A stretch of 64,000 bases of DNA from Stieleria neptunia (lineage in GTDB: Bacteria > Planctomycetota > Planctomycetia > Pirellulales > Pirellulaceae). The notes beneath the pieces were generated by a model that saw nothing but the letters and a program-made list of their open reading frames with translations, did not search any database and was not told the origin of the DNA. Both the position numbers and the translations under genes were made by a program. Positions 51,804-61,363 of this stretch are shown one piece after another. Location of the stretch: the NCBI RefSeq assembly GCF_007754155.1, contig NZ_CP037423.1, forward strand, positions 4,464,001 to 4,528,000, given 5' to 3'. Within the stretch, counting starts at the first letter, position 1, and each line of letters starts with the position of its first letter.

Positions 51804-54260
51804 ATGCGAAACGAAAACATGAATCGATGCACGCGAAACCGATTCTCTTTTTGTGGTTTTCCCGCTTGTGTCTTCGGCGTGTCGCTGTGGTTCGGATCGC
51901 TGTCGGTGTGCCTCGTAAACGCCGCAGAACCGACGGGTTCGCCGGCGGACGAAATCGCCAAAGTGCTGACCGAATCGGAGTACTCGGGTCTGGAGACGCT
52001 CGTCACCGAATACTGCTTGGATTGCCACAGCGAAGATGAACCGGAGGCGGACCTGGATCTTTCCGTGGTCGGCGAACAGAGCATCCAAGCGAGCGCGGAA
52101 CTTTGGGAACGCGTGCTACGCGAACTCACTTCCCGCCGCATGCCTCCGCCCGATTCATACCGGCCCTCCGAACAGATTTATCAAAACACGAGCGAACGGT
52201 TGGTCGAGGCCTTGGCACACGTGGCTGCCAAGCATCCCCGGCCCGGCAGAACCGACACCTTTCGCCGGCTGAACCGATTCGAATACCAGAACGCGATCCG
52301 CGATCTGTTGGCGCTGGACATCGACGCCGAGGCCCTGTTGCCGGCGGATGAATCGAGTCACGGTTTCGACAACGTGACCGTCGGGGATCTGCCGCCGACG
52401 TTGGTCTCACGCTACATCAATGCGGCTCGCAAGATCAGCCAATTGGCGATCGCCAGACCGTCGGATCAATTGGAAGGCCACACGTACCGAATGCCCGCCG
52501 ACGTGACGCAAGAAAAACACGTGGTCGGGCTGCCGCTGGGAACGCGGGGCGGCATGTTGCTGCACCATACCTTTCCGCGATCGGGCGTGTATGAAGTGCA
52601 AGTCAACTTGGCCCGCGACCGCAACGAACACGTCGAAGGGCTCAACGGAAAATACCAGATGGAGTTCCTGTTGGACCGCGAGCGTGTGGCCGAGTTTGAA
52701 CTGGTCCCGCCCAAGGCTCGAAATCGATACTTCTTTGACGACAGCCGATTGAAGGCCCGCGTGACGGTGGAAGCGGGGCCACATGATTTGGGCGTGACGT
52801 TTATCAAGAACAAGTCGTCGTTGATTGAGACGAAACGGCAGCCGTTGAACGTGCATTTCAATTCGCACCGGCATCCGCGTTTGACGCCCGCGGTCTATCA
52901 AGTTTCGATCACCGGACCCTACGCCGACGACGATGCATCAGCCGCCGCTGAATCGCCGCCCGACACCCCCAGCCGTCAACGCGTCTTCAGCTGTTACCCT
53001 GCCTCGCCGGAACAGAACGAGGCCTGTGCCAGGCAGATCATTTCGCGGCTGGCCCGTCTCGCGTATCGACGAGCGGTCGATGACGCGGATGTCGACCGAT
53101 TGATGGAGTTCTACCGAGACGGTGCAGCCGCAGCCGGTTTTGAGGCGGGGATCGAACGCGCACTCGCATCGATTCTGGTCAGTCCACGTTTTCTGTTTCG
53201 CATCGAACGCGATCCCGACGGACTGGATGTCGGCGACGCCTACGCGATCAGCGACGACGAGCTGGCGTCACGCCTGTCGTTCTTCTTGTGGAGCAGTCTT
53301 CCGGACGATGAACTGCTGACCGTCGCCGAAGGCGGGAACCTGCGAGACCCGAGTGTGCTCCGCGAACAGATGCAGCGGATGCTGAACGATCCGCGTGCCG
53401 AAGCGTTGGTGACCAATTTCGCCAACCAGTGGCTGCATCTGCGAAACCTGGAATCCAAGACTCCCGACGCGCGGTTGTATCCCGATTTTGATGACAATCT
53501 GCGGCAAGCGATGCGGCGGGAAACGGAACTGTTTTTCCAAAGCATCATCCGTGAAGACCGCAGCGTCTTGGACCTGCTGCGTTCCGACTACACGTATCTG
53601 AATGAGCGGTTGGCCAAGCACTATGGGATCCCACATGTTTACGGCAGCCGCTTTCGTCGCGTCAGCCTTTCCGGCGATGAACATCGGGGCGGGTTGCTGC
53701 GGCACGGCAGCATCTTGACGGTGACCTCCTACGCCACCCGCACGTCTCCGGTGATTCGGGGCAATTGGGTGTTGGTCAATCTGCTCGCCACCCCGACGCC
53801 GCCTCCACCGCCGAACGTTCCGTCGTTGGAGGAAGAAGTGATCGGCGCGGAGCTTCCGATCCGCGAACGTCTTGCCAAACACCGTTCCAATCCGGCGTGT
53901 GCCAGTTGTCACGTGATCATCGATCCGATCGGGTTTTCGCTGGAAAACTATGACGCGGTCGGACGCTGGCGGGACACCGAATTCGGCGTGCCCGTCGATT
54001 CAGAAGGCGCCCTTCCCAGCGGCGACAGCTTCCAAAGCGTGACGGGACTGGAGGCGGCGATCATGCAGCGGCCCGAGTTGTTCGCCACCGCGATGACCGA
54101 AAAACTGACCACCTACGCCTTGGGGCGAGGGATCGGCGAATCCGATGGCCCGGCGATTCGCGAGATCGTTCGTCGCGCCGGACAAGATCAGTACCGTTTT
54201 TCTACGTTGATCTGGGAAATCATCAACAGCCCGGCATTTCAAATGAGGACCTACCGGTGA
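51804..54260 (+). CDS. DUF1592-family planctomycete protein with c-type cytochrome motif
   Basis: About 818 residues with an N-terminal signal peptide (FGVSLWFGSLSVCLVNAAEP). The typical domain order is visible: a haem site (ETLVTEYCLDCHSEDE, CxxCH), RRLNRFEYQNAIRDLL (DUF1587), an FSCYPASPEQNEACARQIIS region (DUF1595), DELASRLSFFLWSSLPDDEL (DUF1592), RHGSILTVTSYATRTSPVIR (DUF1588) and SNPACASCHVIIDPIGFSLE (second CxxCH, DUF1588/1585). The start may be 51819. These large periplasmic proteins are abundant in planctomycetes and are predicted to be redox enzymes; the substrate is unknown. The stop overlaps the next start as GTGA. Confidence 0.92.
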   Translation: MRNENMNRCTRNRFSFCGFPACVFGVSLWFGSLSVCLVNAAEPTGSPADEIAKVLTESEYSGLETLVTEYCLDCHSEDEPEADLDLSVVGEQSIQASAELWERVLRELTSRRMPPPDSYRPSEQIYQNTSERLVEALAHVAAKHPRPGRTDTFRRLNRFEYQNAIRDLLALDIDAEALLPADESSHGFDNVTVGDLPPTLVSRYINAARKISQLAIARPSDQLEGHTYRMPADVTQEKHVVGLPLGTRGGMLLHHTFPRSGVYEVQVNLARDRNEHVEGLNGKYQMEFLLDRERVAEFELVPPKARNRYFFDDSRLKARVTVEAGPHDLGVTFIKNKSSLIETKRQPLNVHFNSHRHPRLTPAVYQVSITGPYADDDASAAAESPPDTPSRQRVFSCYPASPEQNEACARQIISRLARLAYRRAVDDADVDRLMEFYRDGAAAAGFEAGIERALASILVSPRFLFRIERDPDGLDVGDAYAISDDELASRLSFFLWSSLPDDELLTVAEGGNLRDPSVLREQMQRMLNDPRAEALVTNFANQWLHLRNLESKTPDARLYPDFDDNLRQAMRRETELFFQSIIREDRSVLDLLRSDYTYLNERLAKHYGIPHVYGSRFRRVSLSGDEHRGGLLRHGSILTVTSYATRTSPVIRGNWVLVNLLATPTPPPPPNVPSLEEEVIGAELPIRERLAKHRSNPACASCHVIIDPIGFSLENYDAVGRWRDTEFGVPVDSEGALPSGDSFQSVTGLEAAIMQRPELFATAMTEKLTTYALGRGIGESDGPAIREIVRRAGQDQYRFSTLIWEIINSPAFQMRTYR

Positions 54261-55603
54261 ACTTTATTCGAAAGAAAGCAATCTCGCGTCGCACGGTGTT
54301 ACGCGGCGTCGGCGGTGCCATCGCCCTGCCGTTGCTCGACGCGATGGTACCGGCCGCCACGGCGCTCGATGCAACCCCGGCGGCACCCGTTCGACGTCTC
54401 GGTTATGTCTTCATGCCGATGGGATGCGACCTGTCACGCTGGAAACCGCCCGGCGAACCCACCCTCGGCGCGTTGCCGCCGATCCTCAGCTCACTCGAGC
54501 CGGTCCGAGACCAGGTCACGGTGATCAGTAATTTGGAATTGGCCAACGCTTACCCGGGTTCGCACGCGACATCCAACTCGGCGTTCTTGAGTGCGGCCAA
54601 GGCGAAGCATACCGAGGGGACGGACTACTATCTGGGAACAACCGCCGATCAATTGGCGGCCAAACAGATCGGCCAGTCCACGCAACTGCCATCGATGGAA
54701 TTGTCGATGGACCTGATGCAAACCGTCGGGCAATGCGACAACGGTTATGCCTGCGTGTACCAGAACAATTTGTCGTGGTCTTCACCGACCACCCCGCTGC
54801 CCTCCGAAGCGCATCCGCGGATCGTGTTCGAGAGCATGTTCGGAGCGGGCGGCACTGCAGCCCAGCGTCGGGCGGAATTGAACGAAAAGGCGAGTCTGTT
54901 GGATTGGATGTCCGAAGACATTGCCCGCTTGAATCGCGAAGTCGGCGCGTCGGATCGAATCCGGATCAACCAATATTTGGATTCGGTGCGCGAAGTCGAA
55001 CGCCGGATCCAGAAAGCCGAAGCGGACGCCAAAGACAACGAGCTGCCGGATTTGGATCGGCCGATGGGCGTCCCCGCCTCGTATGCCGATCACGCCCGAT
55101 TGATGTTCGATCTGCAAGTCCTGGCGATGCAGGCCGATATCACACGCGTGATTACGTTCCAGTTGGCTCGCGAGACGAGCAACCGAAGTTATCCCGAATT
55201 GGGAGTCCCGGAATCGCATCACCCGCTGTCGCATCACGGCAACGACGAAGAAAAGATCGCGAAGATGGCAAAGATCAATCAGTTCCACGTGTCGCTGTTC
55301 GCGGGCTTTCTGGAAAAGCTGCGAGCGACGACGGACGGCAACGGCACGTTGCTGGATCATGCGCTGTTGCTCTACGGCAGCGGCATGGGAAACCCGAACG
55401 TTCACGACCACTCCGATTTGCCGATCATCGTTGCCGGCGGTGCAGCCGGCGGCATGCAGGGTGGACGGCACATCCAATACGATCGCCCCACGCCCCTGGC
55501 CAACCTGCACCTGACGTTGTTGGACAAGGCCGGCGTCAAACTGGACAAGTTTGCCGACAGCGAAGGACCGGTCGACGAACTGTTTGAACCGCTTTCGGTG
55601 TGA
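54257..55603 (+). CDS. DUF1552-family protein, Tat-exported
   Basis: A 448-residue protein with a GTG start. The leader AISRRTVLRGVGGAIALPLL is a twin-arginine signal. The DUF1552 body has GYVFMPMGCDLSRWKPPGEP, SNLELANAYPGSHATSNSAF, QIGQSTQLPSMELSMD, and LLLYGSGMGNPNVHDHSDLP near the end, typical of this family and related to sulfatase/phosphatase folds. It is always the partner of DUF1592 proteins in planctomycetes, as here. It is translationally coupled on both sides (GTGA at 54257 and again at 55600). The reaction is not known. Confidence 0.92.
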   Translation: MNFIRKKAISRRTVLRGVGGAIALPLLDAMVPAATALDATPAAPVRRLGYVFMPMGCDLSRWKPPGEPTLGALPPILSSLEPVRDQVTVISNLELANAYPGSHATSNSAFLSAAKAKHTEGTDYYLGTTADQLAAKQIGQSTQLPSMELSMDLMQTVGQCDNGYACVYQNNLSWSSPTTPLPSEAHPRIVFESMFGAGGTAAQRRAELNEKASLLDWMSEDIARLNREVGASDRIRINQYLDSVREVERRIQKAEADAKDNELPDLDRPMGVPASYADHARLMFDLQVLAMQADITRVITFQLARETSNRSYPELGVPESHHPLSHHGNDEEKIAKMAKINQFHVSLFAGFLEKLRATTDGNGTLLDHALLLYGSGMGNPNVHDHSDLPIIVAGGAAGGMQGGRHIQYDRPTPLANLHLTLLDKAGVKLDKFADSEGPVDELFEPLSV

Positions 55604-57231
55604 TCGCAATGGAACCAGTCATGAATCGATTTGTCGAGAAACACGCGGACGAGATGACGACGCTGCGGACAAACAGGCGCGTCTTCACCATCGCGATTTG
55701 CGGCCTTTGCCTGGGCGTTCTGCTCAGCGGTGTGGTCGCACCGGCTGCCGAACCGAAATTGGCGGCCGAACCGAAATCGACCGTCGAACCGGTATTGGCC
55801 GACGCGGTTGAAAGACAGGATCGTCTGCGGATCGCCGACTTGCTGGATCGTGTTTCGACCGATGCCGGGGACGATGCGGTCGACATCGATGCGACGCAAG
55901 TCGACGGGATGACGGCATTGCACTGGGCCGCGTACCTGGACGACGTGGAAACGTGCAATGCGATCGTCAAAGCGGGCGCGGCGGTGGATTGCAAAAACCG
56001 TTACGGGGTGACGCCGTTGTCGCTGGCCTGCAGCAACGGAAACGGGCAGCTCGTCAAGCTGTTGCTGGAGCATGGTGCCGATGCCAACGCGACGCTCAAC
56101 GGCGGCGAGACGGTGTTGATGACGGCGGCCAGAATCGGTCGCGTCGAACCCGTCCGCGCACTGCTGAAACACGGTGCGGACGTGAATGCGACCGAACGCA
56201 ACGACCAGACGGCGTTGATGTGGGCATCGCACGAAGGGCACGCCGAGGTCGTCGATCGGTTGCTCGATGCCGGAGCGGATTTTGAAACGCCGCTGAAGTC
56301 GGGTTACACGCCGATGATGTTTGCCGTGCGGCAAGGACACTGGCCGGTGGTAAAACGATTCTTGGATGCGGGCGTGGATGTCAATTTGGCGATGAAACCG
56401 GCCAGCAGCGCGGGGAAAAACGTCGCCAACCGGACGTCACCGTTGATACTGGCGATCGAAAACGGGCATTTCGAACTCGCCGTCGAATTGCTCAAGGCCG
56501 GAGCCGACCCCAATGACCAACGGACCGGGTTTTCGCCGCTGTTCACCATGTCTTGGGTTCGCAAGCCGCCGCTGGGAGACAACGCGTATGGCGACCCGCC
56601 GCCGATCGGATCGGGATCGATGACCAGTTTGCAGTTTGTGCGAGCACTGGTCGAGCACGGCGCCGATGTCAATGCGCCCAAGGAACGTAATGGCGGTCGC
56701 GGCAAGTTCGGCAAGAAGGGCGCGACCGCGTTTTTTGCCGCCGCCGGGACGGCCGACGTTGCACTGATGCAGACGCTACTGGAATTGGGGGCCGATCCCA
56801 CGCTGGCGGCCGACAACGGTTGGACGCCATTGATGATGGCCGCCGGCATCGGCAGTGGTTCCGAAGGCGATTCGGCGGGCTCGGAACCGGAATGTCTGGC
56901 AGCGGTTTCCTACCTGATCGAATTGGGGGCCGACGTCAACGCGGTGGACAACAACGGCGAAACGGCGATGCACGGCGCTGCCTACAAAATGATGCCGTCG
57001 GTCGTCAACTGTCTGGCCGCCAACGGCGCCGACGTCAATATCTGGAGCAAGGTGACCAAGCAGGGCCGGATGCCGCTGTGGATCGCCATGGGTTATCGCG
57101 GGGGCGGAAATTTTAAACCCTCCTACGAAACCGCCGACGCCATCCGCGCATTGATGATCGCCGAGGGTATCACGCCACCTCCGCCGCCGAAGCAGAAGCT
57201 TGAAAAGGGCTATCGACCCGGCGCTGGATGA
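55600..57231 (+). CDS. Exported ankyrin-repeat protein
   Basis: A 543-residue protein that begins at a GTG overlapping the previous stop; an ATG at 55609 or 55621 would also work. A signal-anchor segment (TIAICGLCLGVLLSGVVA) precedes about ten ankyrin repeats (GMTALHWAAYLDDVETCNAI, GVTPLSLACSNGNGQLVKLL, GETVLMTAARIGRVEPVRAL, DQTALMWASHEGHAEVVDRL, GYTPMMFAVRQGHWPVVKRF and more). The C-terminus is Pro/Lys-rich. A protein-protein interaction scaffold outside the cytoplasm. Coupling to DUF1592/DUF1552 suggests the three assemble together. Confidence 0.9.
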   Translation: MIAMEPVMNRFVEKHADEMTTLRTNRRVFTIAICGLCLGVLLSGVVAPAAEPKLAAEPKSTVEPVLADAVERQDRLRIADLLDRVSTDAGDDAVDIDATQVDGMTALHWAAYLDDVETCNAIVKAGAAVDCKNRYGVTPLSLACSNGNGQLVKLLLEHGADANATLNGGETVLMTAARIGRVEPVRALLKHGADVNATERNDQTALMWASHEGHAEVVDRLLDAGADFETPLKSGYTPMMFAVRQGHWPVVKRFLDAGVDVNLAMKPASSAGKNVANRTSPLILAIENGHFELAVELLKAGADPNDQRTGFSPLFTMSWVRKPPLGDNAYGDPPPIGSGSMTSLQFVRALVEHGADVNAPKERNGGRGKFGKKGATAFFAAAGTADVALMQTLLELGADPTLAADNGWTPLMMAAGIGSGSEGDSAGSEPECLAAVSYLIELGADVNAVDNNGETAMHGAAYKMMPSVVNCLAANGADVNIWSKVTKQGRMPLWIAMGYRGGGNFKPSYETADAIRALMIAEGITPPPPPKQKLEKGYRPGAG

Positions 57232-57244
57232 TCGCGAGTGGCGC

Positions 57245-57545
57245 GGTGCGGTCGGGAGCAGGAGAATGGTGGCAGAATGATTCGGGGCAGAATGATGAAG
57301 CAGGGGAATCGGGGCAAGACGATGGGGGCAAGACAATGGGGCCCGTGAGTCGTTAGAAAGGCTTTGGCCGCGTGGATGCCGATTGCTCGCTTGGTTTTCG
57401 TCTGTCCCATCGATCAACACAGTGCCCACCCATCAGTCCGCCCACCCATCATTCTGCCCACCCATCATTCTGCCCCGTATCGTTCTGCCTTTTCTATCAT
57501 TCTGTCTTCTCTATCGTTTTGCCCCCATTGTCTTGCCACACCAAC
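57245..57545. repeat. Diverged relative of the hairpin element
   Basis: On the left half GGCAGAATGATTCGGGGCAG and GGCAAGACGATGGG repeat; on the right half their complement appears as CCCACCCATCATTCTGCCC and CCATTGTCTTGCCA, in about six modules. The module style (GGCARNANNATGGG, then its complement) is the same as in the elements at 30-34 kb, but the sequence differs. It fills the 350-bp gap before the first sulfatase. Confidence 0.7.
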
Positions 57546-57584
57546 CCGCCCCGCCCCTTTCACATCACTCTCCCGCCGCCCCCT

Positions 57585-59030
57585 ATGACCGCCCAAAAAC
57601 AATCGCTTCCCTGTACAGTTGTCGCAGCACTTTGTTTACAGCTTGTCTGCTGTCTGTCTCTCCAAGCCCAGTCATCCGGACGTCCGCACATCGTGTTGGT
57701 GATGGCCGATGACCACGGTTATGGCGACACCGGATTCACCGGCCATCCGTTCGTCCAGACGCCGCACTTGGACGCGATGTCCAAAGCGGGAGTCGTCTTC
57801 GATCGGTTTTACGCCAGCGCGCCGGTTTGTTCGCCGACTCGGGCCAGCGTGATGACCGGGCGTCATCCGTTTCGCACCAACGTTCCCAATCACGGCCACT
57901 ACATGCGGCCCGATGAAACGACGATCGCTGAAGCGCTCGGCGATGCCGGTTACGTCACGGGACATTTCGGCAAGTGGCACATCGGGTCGGTCCAACCGGA
58001 CAGTCCGACCAGCCCGGGCGGGGCCGGCTTCGATGAGTGGCTCTCTGGATTGAATTTCTTTGACAACGATCCTTACCTCAGTCGTAACGGAAACTACGAG
58101 CATCTTCAGGGGCCCGGTAGCGTGATCAGCATGGATGCGACGATCGAGTTTTTGACCAAGCATCACGGCGGCGATCGGCCGATGTTTTCGGTCACTTGGT
58201 TTCCCTCGCCCCACGACCCGCAACAGGAATTGCCGCAGGGGATCCCCGACGCGGCGACGCTGTACAACGATCAGCCGACCAAGAAACCCGGCTACTTTCG
58301 CGAGATCACGCTATTGGATCAGCAAGTCGGACGGCTTCGAAAGACATTGCGCGATCTGGGCATCGCCGACAACACGCTGCTTTTTTATTGCAGCGACAAC
58401 GGCGGTCTGATCGTCGAATCGTCCGGTGGGCGAAACAAGAAGGGCAGCATCTACGAAGGCGGGTTGCGTGTCCCCGCGATCTTGGAGTGGCCGGCGCGAT
58501 ACCGTCCGCGATCGATCCAGACACCGGCGTTTACCGCCGATCTGTATCCGACGCTGGTGGCGATCGCCGGGGCCAGCGTCGCACATCAACCCAAGCTAGA
58601 CGGCATTGACCTTGCCGACGTTCTGTCCGGCAAACAAACGGTTCGTCCCCCGATGGGGTTTTGGCACGGGCACACGCAAGGCCAAAGCACGTACAGCGAT
58701 CGAATCATCCGCGCGCTCCTGGAAGCCAAACAAGCCGGTCAGCCGAATCCGCATCCCGAACGGATTTTGAAGAACGTGGAAGCGTTTCCGACGTTCGGCG
58801 AAGACGGCATGCGAGGCCACGCGGCTTGGAATGCCTGGCCGTGGAAACTGCATCGCATCCAGAACGGTGAACGAGTGAAATTCGAGTTGTACAACCTGGT
58901 GGACGACCCGATGGAGCAAACGGATTTAAGCGAATCGCAGCAAGGTCGCGTCGCGGAATTGAAAGCGGACCTCGAAGCCTGGCAACGATCGGTTTTGGAC
59001 AGCTGGTCCGGGAAAGATTATGTGAAATGA
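57585..59030 (+). CDS. Sulfatase (type I, Cys-type)
   Basis: I start it at the ATG at 57585 (481 residues) because the earlier frame is the repeat. A signal peptide (TVVAALCLQLVCCLSLQAQS) precedes HIVLVMADDHGYGDTGFTGH (metal-binding DD) and CSPTRASVMTGRHP, the C-x-P-x-R motif in which Cys (about residue 82) becomes formylglycine. GHFGKWHIG, and LLFYCSDNGG follow. It hydrolyses sulfate esters of polysaccharides in the periplasm or outside. It belongs to the S1 class; the specific substrate is unknown. A formylglycine-generating or anaerobic maturase is needed elsewhere in the genome. Confidence 0.93.
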   Translation: MTAQKQSLPCTVVAALCLQLVCCLSLQAQSSGRPHIVLVMADDHGYGDTGFTGHPFVQTPHLDAMSKAGVVFDRFYASAPVCSPTRASVMTGRHPFRTNVPNHGHYMRPDETTIAEALGDAGYVTGHFGKWHIGSVQPDSPTSPGGAGFDEWLSGLNFFDNDPYLSRNGNYEHLQGPGSVISMDATIEFLTKHHGGDRPMFSVTWFPSPHDPQQELPQGIPDAATLYNDQPTKKPGYFREITLLDQQVGRLRKTLRDLGIADNTLLFYCSDNGGLIVESSGGRNKKGSIYEGGLRVPAILEWPARYRPRSIQTPAFTADLYPTLVAIAGASVAHQPKLDGIDLADVLSGKQTVRPPMGFWHGHTQGQSTYSDRIIRALLEAKQAGQPNPHPERILKNVEAFPTFGEDGMRGHAAWNAWPWKLHRIQNGERVKFELYNLVDDPMEQTDLSESQQGRVAELKADLEAWQRSVLDSWSGKDYVK

Positions 59031-59041
59031 CGCGTTGCCTC

Positions 59042-59116
59042 GTAGGGCATGCTGTGCATGCCAAATGTCACGCACAGCGTGACCTACCAGCTGTCGTCAC
59101 GCACAGCGTGACCTAC
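59042..59116. repeat. Cluster of palindromic repeats
   Basis: One GTAGGGCATGCTGTGCATGC-type unit (59042-59062) and two GTCACGCACAGCGTGACCTA-type units (59067 and 59096). The same units recur at 61364-61538. Each contains a short perfect palindrome (GCATGC / GTCACGC...GCGTGAC). Confidence 0.8.
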
Positions 59117-59160
59117 GGACCATGGAATCATCGACAGAACGACCACAACGGATCTCCAGT

Positions 59161-60678
59161 ATGAAAACGAACCTTCTGCTTCCCCGCCTTGCGGCGTCTC
59201 TACTCACCCTTATTGTCGGTTCGTTCGTCCGCGCCGATGATCGCCCCAGTTTCGTCCTGTTGATGGGGGATGATCACGGATGGAGTGAAACGGGATACAA
59301 CGGGCATCCCTATTTGCAGACTCCCGTGCTGGACCAGATGGCGGAAAGCGGGTTGAGATTGGACCATTTCTATTCGGGGCACCCCTCGTGTTCGCCGACG
59401 CGGGGCAGCGTGCTGACGGGGCGGCATCCCAACCGCTACGGCACGTTTTCTCCGGGATGGTCGATCCGTCCCCAGGAAATCACGATCGCGCATTTGTTGT
59501 CCGATGCCGGTTATCGATGCGGGCATTTCGGCAAGTGGCACCTGGGCCCAGTCAAAAAACAGTCTCCGACCAATCCGCGTGCCATGGGATTTGACGAATA
59601 CGTCTCGCACGACAACTTTTACGAGATGAATCCCCAATTCTCCCGCAATGGCGGTCCCCCAGAAACATTTAAGGGCGAGGGATCGGAAGTCACCATCGAC
59701 GAAACGATCAAGTTTATCGATCGAGCCCGCCAAGACGGAAAACCGTTCTTGGCCGTGGTCTGGTTCGGGTCGCCCCATGAACCGTACAGCGGGCTAGACA
59801 AAGACCTCGCGCTCTACGATGACCTGCCCGAGTCGTTGTCCCAGCGGTCGGTTCGGTTGACATCGATGGAGACCGGCCGCCCGACGACGCGTCCCTTGCG
59901 GGACGTATTGCGCGAACGTTATGCCGAAATCACCGCGATGGATCGTTCGATCGGAACCTTGCGGGATCACCTCCGCGACGCCGGTTTACGCGACAACACC
60001 TTGCTCTGGTACTGCGGCGACAACGGAAGCCCCCGTAGCAGCGGCCGCGCGACGACTCCGTTTCGCGGCGAAAAAGCATTGATGTATGAGGGCGGCATCC
60101 GAGTTCCGGGGCTGATTGAGTGGCCTGCGCAGATCAGCCAAGGGCGGGCCAGCGACGTCAATTCGGTCACCAGCGACATGCTGCCGACGCTTTGTGACTT
60201 GGCCGGGGTCGAAACGCCGGACCGTCCCCTGGATGGAATCAGCGTCGTGCCGGTGATCGAGGGGACGATGAAACAACGGCCCAAACCGATTTGTTTTTGG
60301 AGCTATCCGAGCAAACGCGTGACCGGTGCCAGCCCCAAGCCGAGGCCGTACATCGATCTGGCGTTGCAGGAAGGGACGACACCACTGGTCAAAGAAATGG
60401 CCGGCAAACTGACTCGCAGTTTCAACAACTTCCATCAACCCGAAATTGCAGAAGCCGATTACGCGGGGCCGCGGGTGATCTTGGACAATCGCTACAAACT
60501 GGTCGTCGATGGCCAATCAGGCAGCGAAGCAAACGTCGAACTGTTTGATTTGCACGCCGATCGAGCGGAGCAGGAAAATCTCGCCGGCAGCGAACCGGCG
60601 GTCACCAAACGCTTGCTCAGCGAACTACGCCAGTGGCAAACGTCGGTACTGAACAGTTTGCAGGAAGTGGATTATTGA
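59161..60678 (+). CDS. Sulfatase (type I, Cys-type)
   Basis: I start it at the ATG at 59161 (505 residues). A signal peptide (LLLPRLAASLLTLIVGSFVR) precedes FVLLMGDDHGWSETGYNGHP and CSPTRGSVLTGRHPNRYG (Cys about residue 77, for formylglycine). GHFGKWHLG, LLWYCGDNGSPRSSGR and LIEWPAQI follow. Closely related in layout to the preceding sulfatase but not a simple duplicate. It should act on a sulfated glycan. Same strand as the preceding gene, with repeats between. Confidence 0.93.
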   Translation: MKTNLLLPRLAASLLTLIVGSFVRADDRPSFVLLMGDDHGWSETGYNGHPYLQTPVLDQMAESGLRLDHFYSGHPSCSPTRGSVLTGRHPNRYGTFSPGWSIRPQEITIAHLLSDAGYRCGHFGKWHLGPVKKQSPTNPRAMGFDEYVSHDNFYEMNPQFSRNGGPPETFKGEGSEVTIDETIKFIDRARQDGKPFLAVVWFGSPHEPYSGLDKDLALYDDLPESLSQRSVRLTSMETGRPTTRPLRDVLRERYAEITAMDRSIGTLRDHLRDAGLRDNTLLWYCGDNGSPRSSGRATTPFRGEKALMYEGGIRVPGLIEWPAQISQGRASDVNSVTSDMLPTLCDLAGVETPDRPLDGISVVPVIEGTMKQRPKPICFWSYPSKRVTGASPKPRPYIDLALQEGTTPLVKEMAGKLTRSFNNFHQPEIAEADYAGPRVILDNRYKLVVDGQSGSEANVELFDLHADRAEQENLAGSEPAVTKRLLSELRQWQTSVLNSLQEVDY

Positions 60679-60770
60679 TGGTTGCGTTCACGCGCCACTG
60701 GCTGACGCCACGTGCTGGGATGCATTTCAGTGTGACGCGTGAGCGGAATAGAAGTGTCGGGTCTCCTGAA

Positions 60771-60827
60771 GTGGGATAGGCTTCCAGCCTGTCATTTCGG
60801 CATCGACAGGCTGGAAGCCTATCCCAC
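60771..60827. repeat. Perfect 23-bp inverted repeat, 11-base loop
   Basis: The left arm (60771-60793) begins GTGGGATAGGC and ends AGCCTGTC; the right arm (60805-60827) is its exact complement. It follows the second sulfatase and has no T-run. The arm core GACAGGC...GCCTATCCCAC also occurs at 14133-14188. Confidence 0.9.
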
Positions 60828-61028
60828 GTATTTTCCGTGCGTTGCGTGAGCGACCGGCGCGTGTCAATCGTTGCAGATGTTCCTCATCGGCTTAATCGGC
60901 AAACGTTGACTGTTCGTTACCTTTTCGGATTCTCTTCAAACGCGCCCGCAATCCTGCCGAAATGGATCAAACCAAGGTCGGGAATCATTGCCGTGAACGG
61001 ATGCTGAGCCAATTTGGGAGATCCATCC

Positions 61029-61358
61029 GTGCGTTACATGCTTCCCGTTTTCGTTCTACTGCTTTCCGGTTGTAGTGCTTCAGGCCCGTTGAGTTGGTTT
61101 CGAAGAACGCCGGTGGTACATCACAGCCCGTCCTGCTCGCAATGTTCGCCGTCGACAGCCGTTCCGATCGGGTCGGCCGTGCCCGATTCGATGGTGCTCG
61201 AGAGTGCACCGGTCGACCATGGCATTTACTACGACGAAATCTTGGACGAGGGCGCCATTGAAAGTCGACTCGATCCCCCGATGAGTTTGCCGTCGACCGA
61301 CGGTTCCGCTCCGAACGCGGAGTCAATTCCCGCCCCGACGCCGGATCCCGAAGCGTAG
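61029..61358 (+). CDS. Small lipoprotein
   Basis: I start it at the GTG at 61029 (109 residues) with GGGAG eight bases upstream. RYMLPVFVLLLSGCSASGPL is a lipoprotein signal with Cys near residue 15. The mature part contains HSPSCSQCSPSTAVP and an acidic, Pro/Ser-rich tail. No family recognised. It is probably outer-membrane or periplasm-facing. Confidence 0.6.
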   Translation: MRYMLPVFVLLLSGCSASGPLSWFRRTPVVHHSPSCSQCSPSTAVPIGSAVPDSMVLESAPVDHGIYYDEILDEGAIESRLDPPMSLPSTDGSAPNAESIPAPTPDPEA

Positions 61359-61363
61359 AGCAT

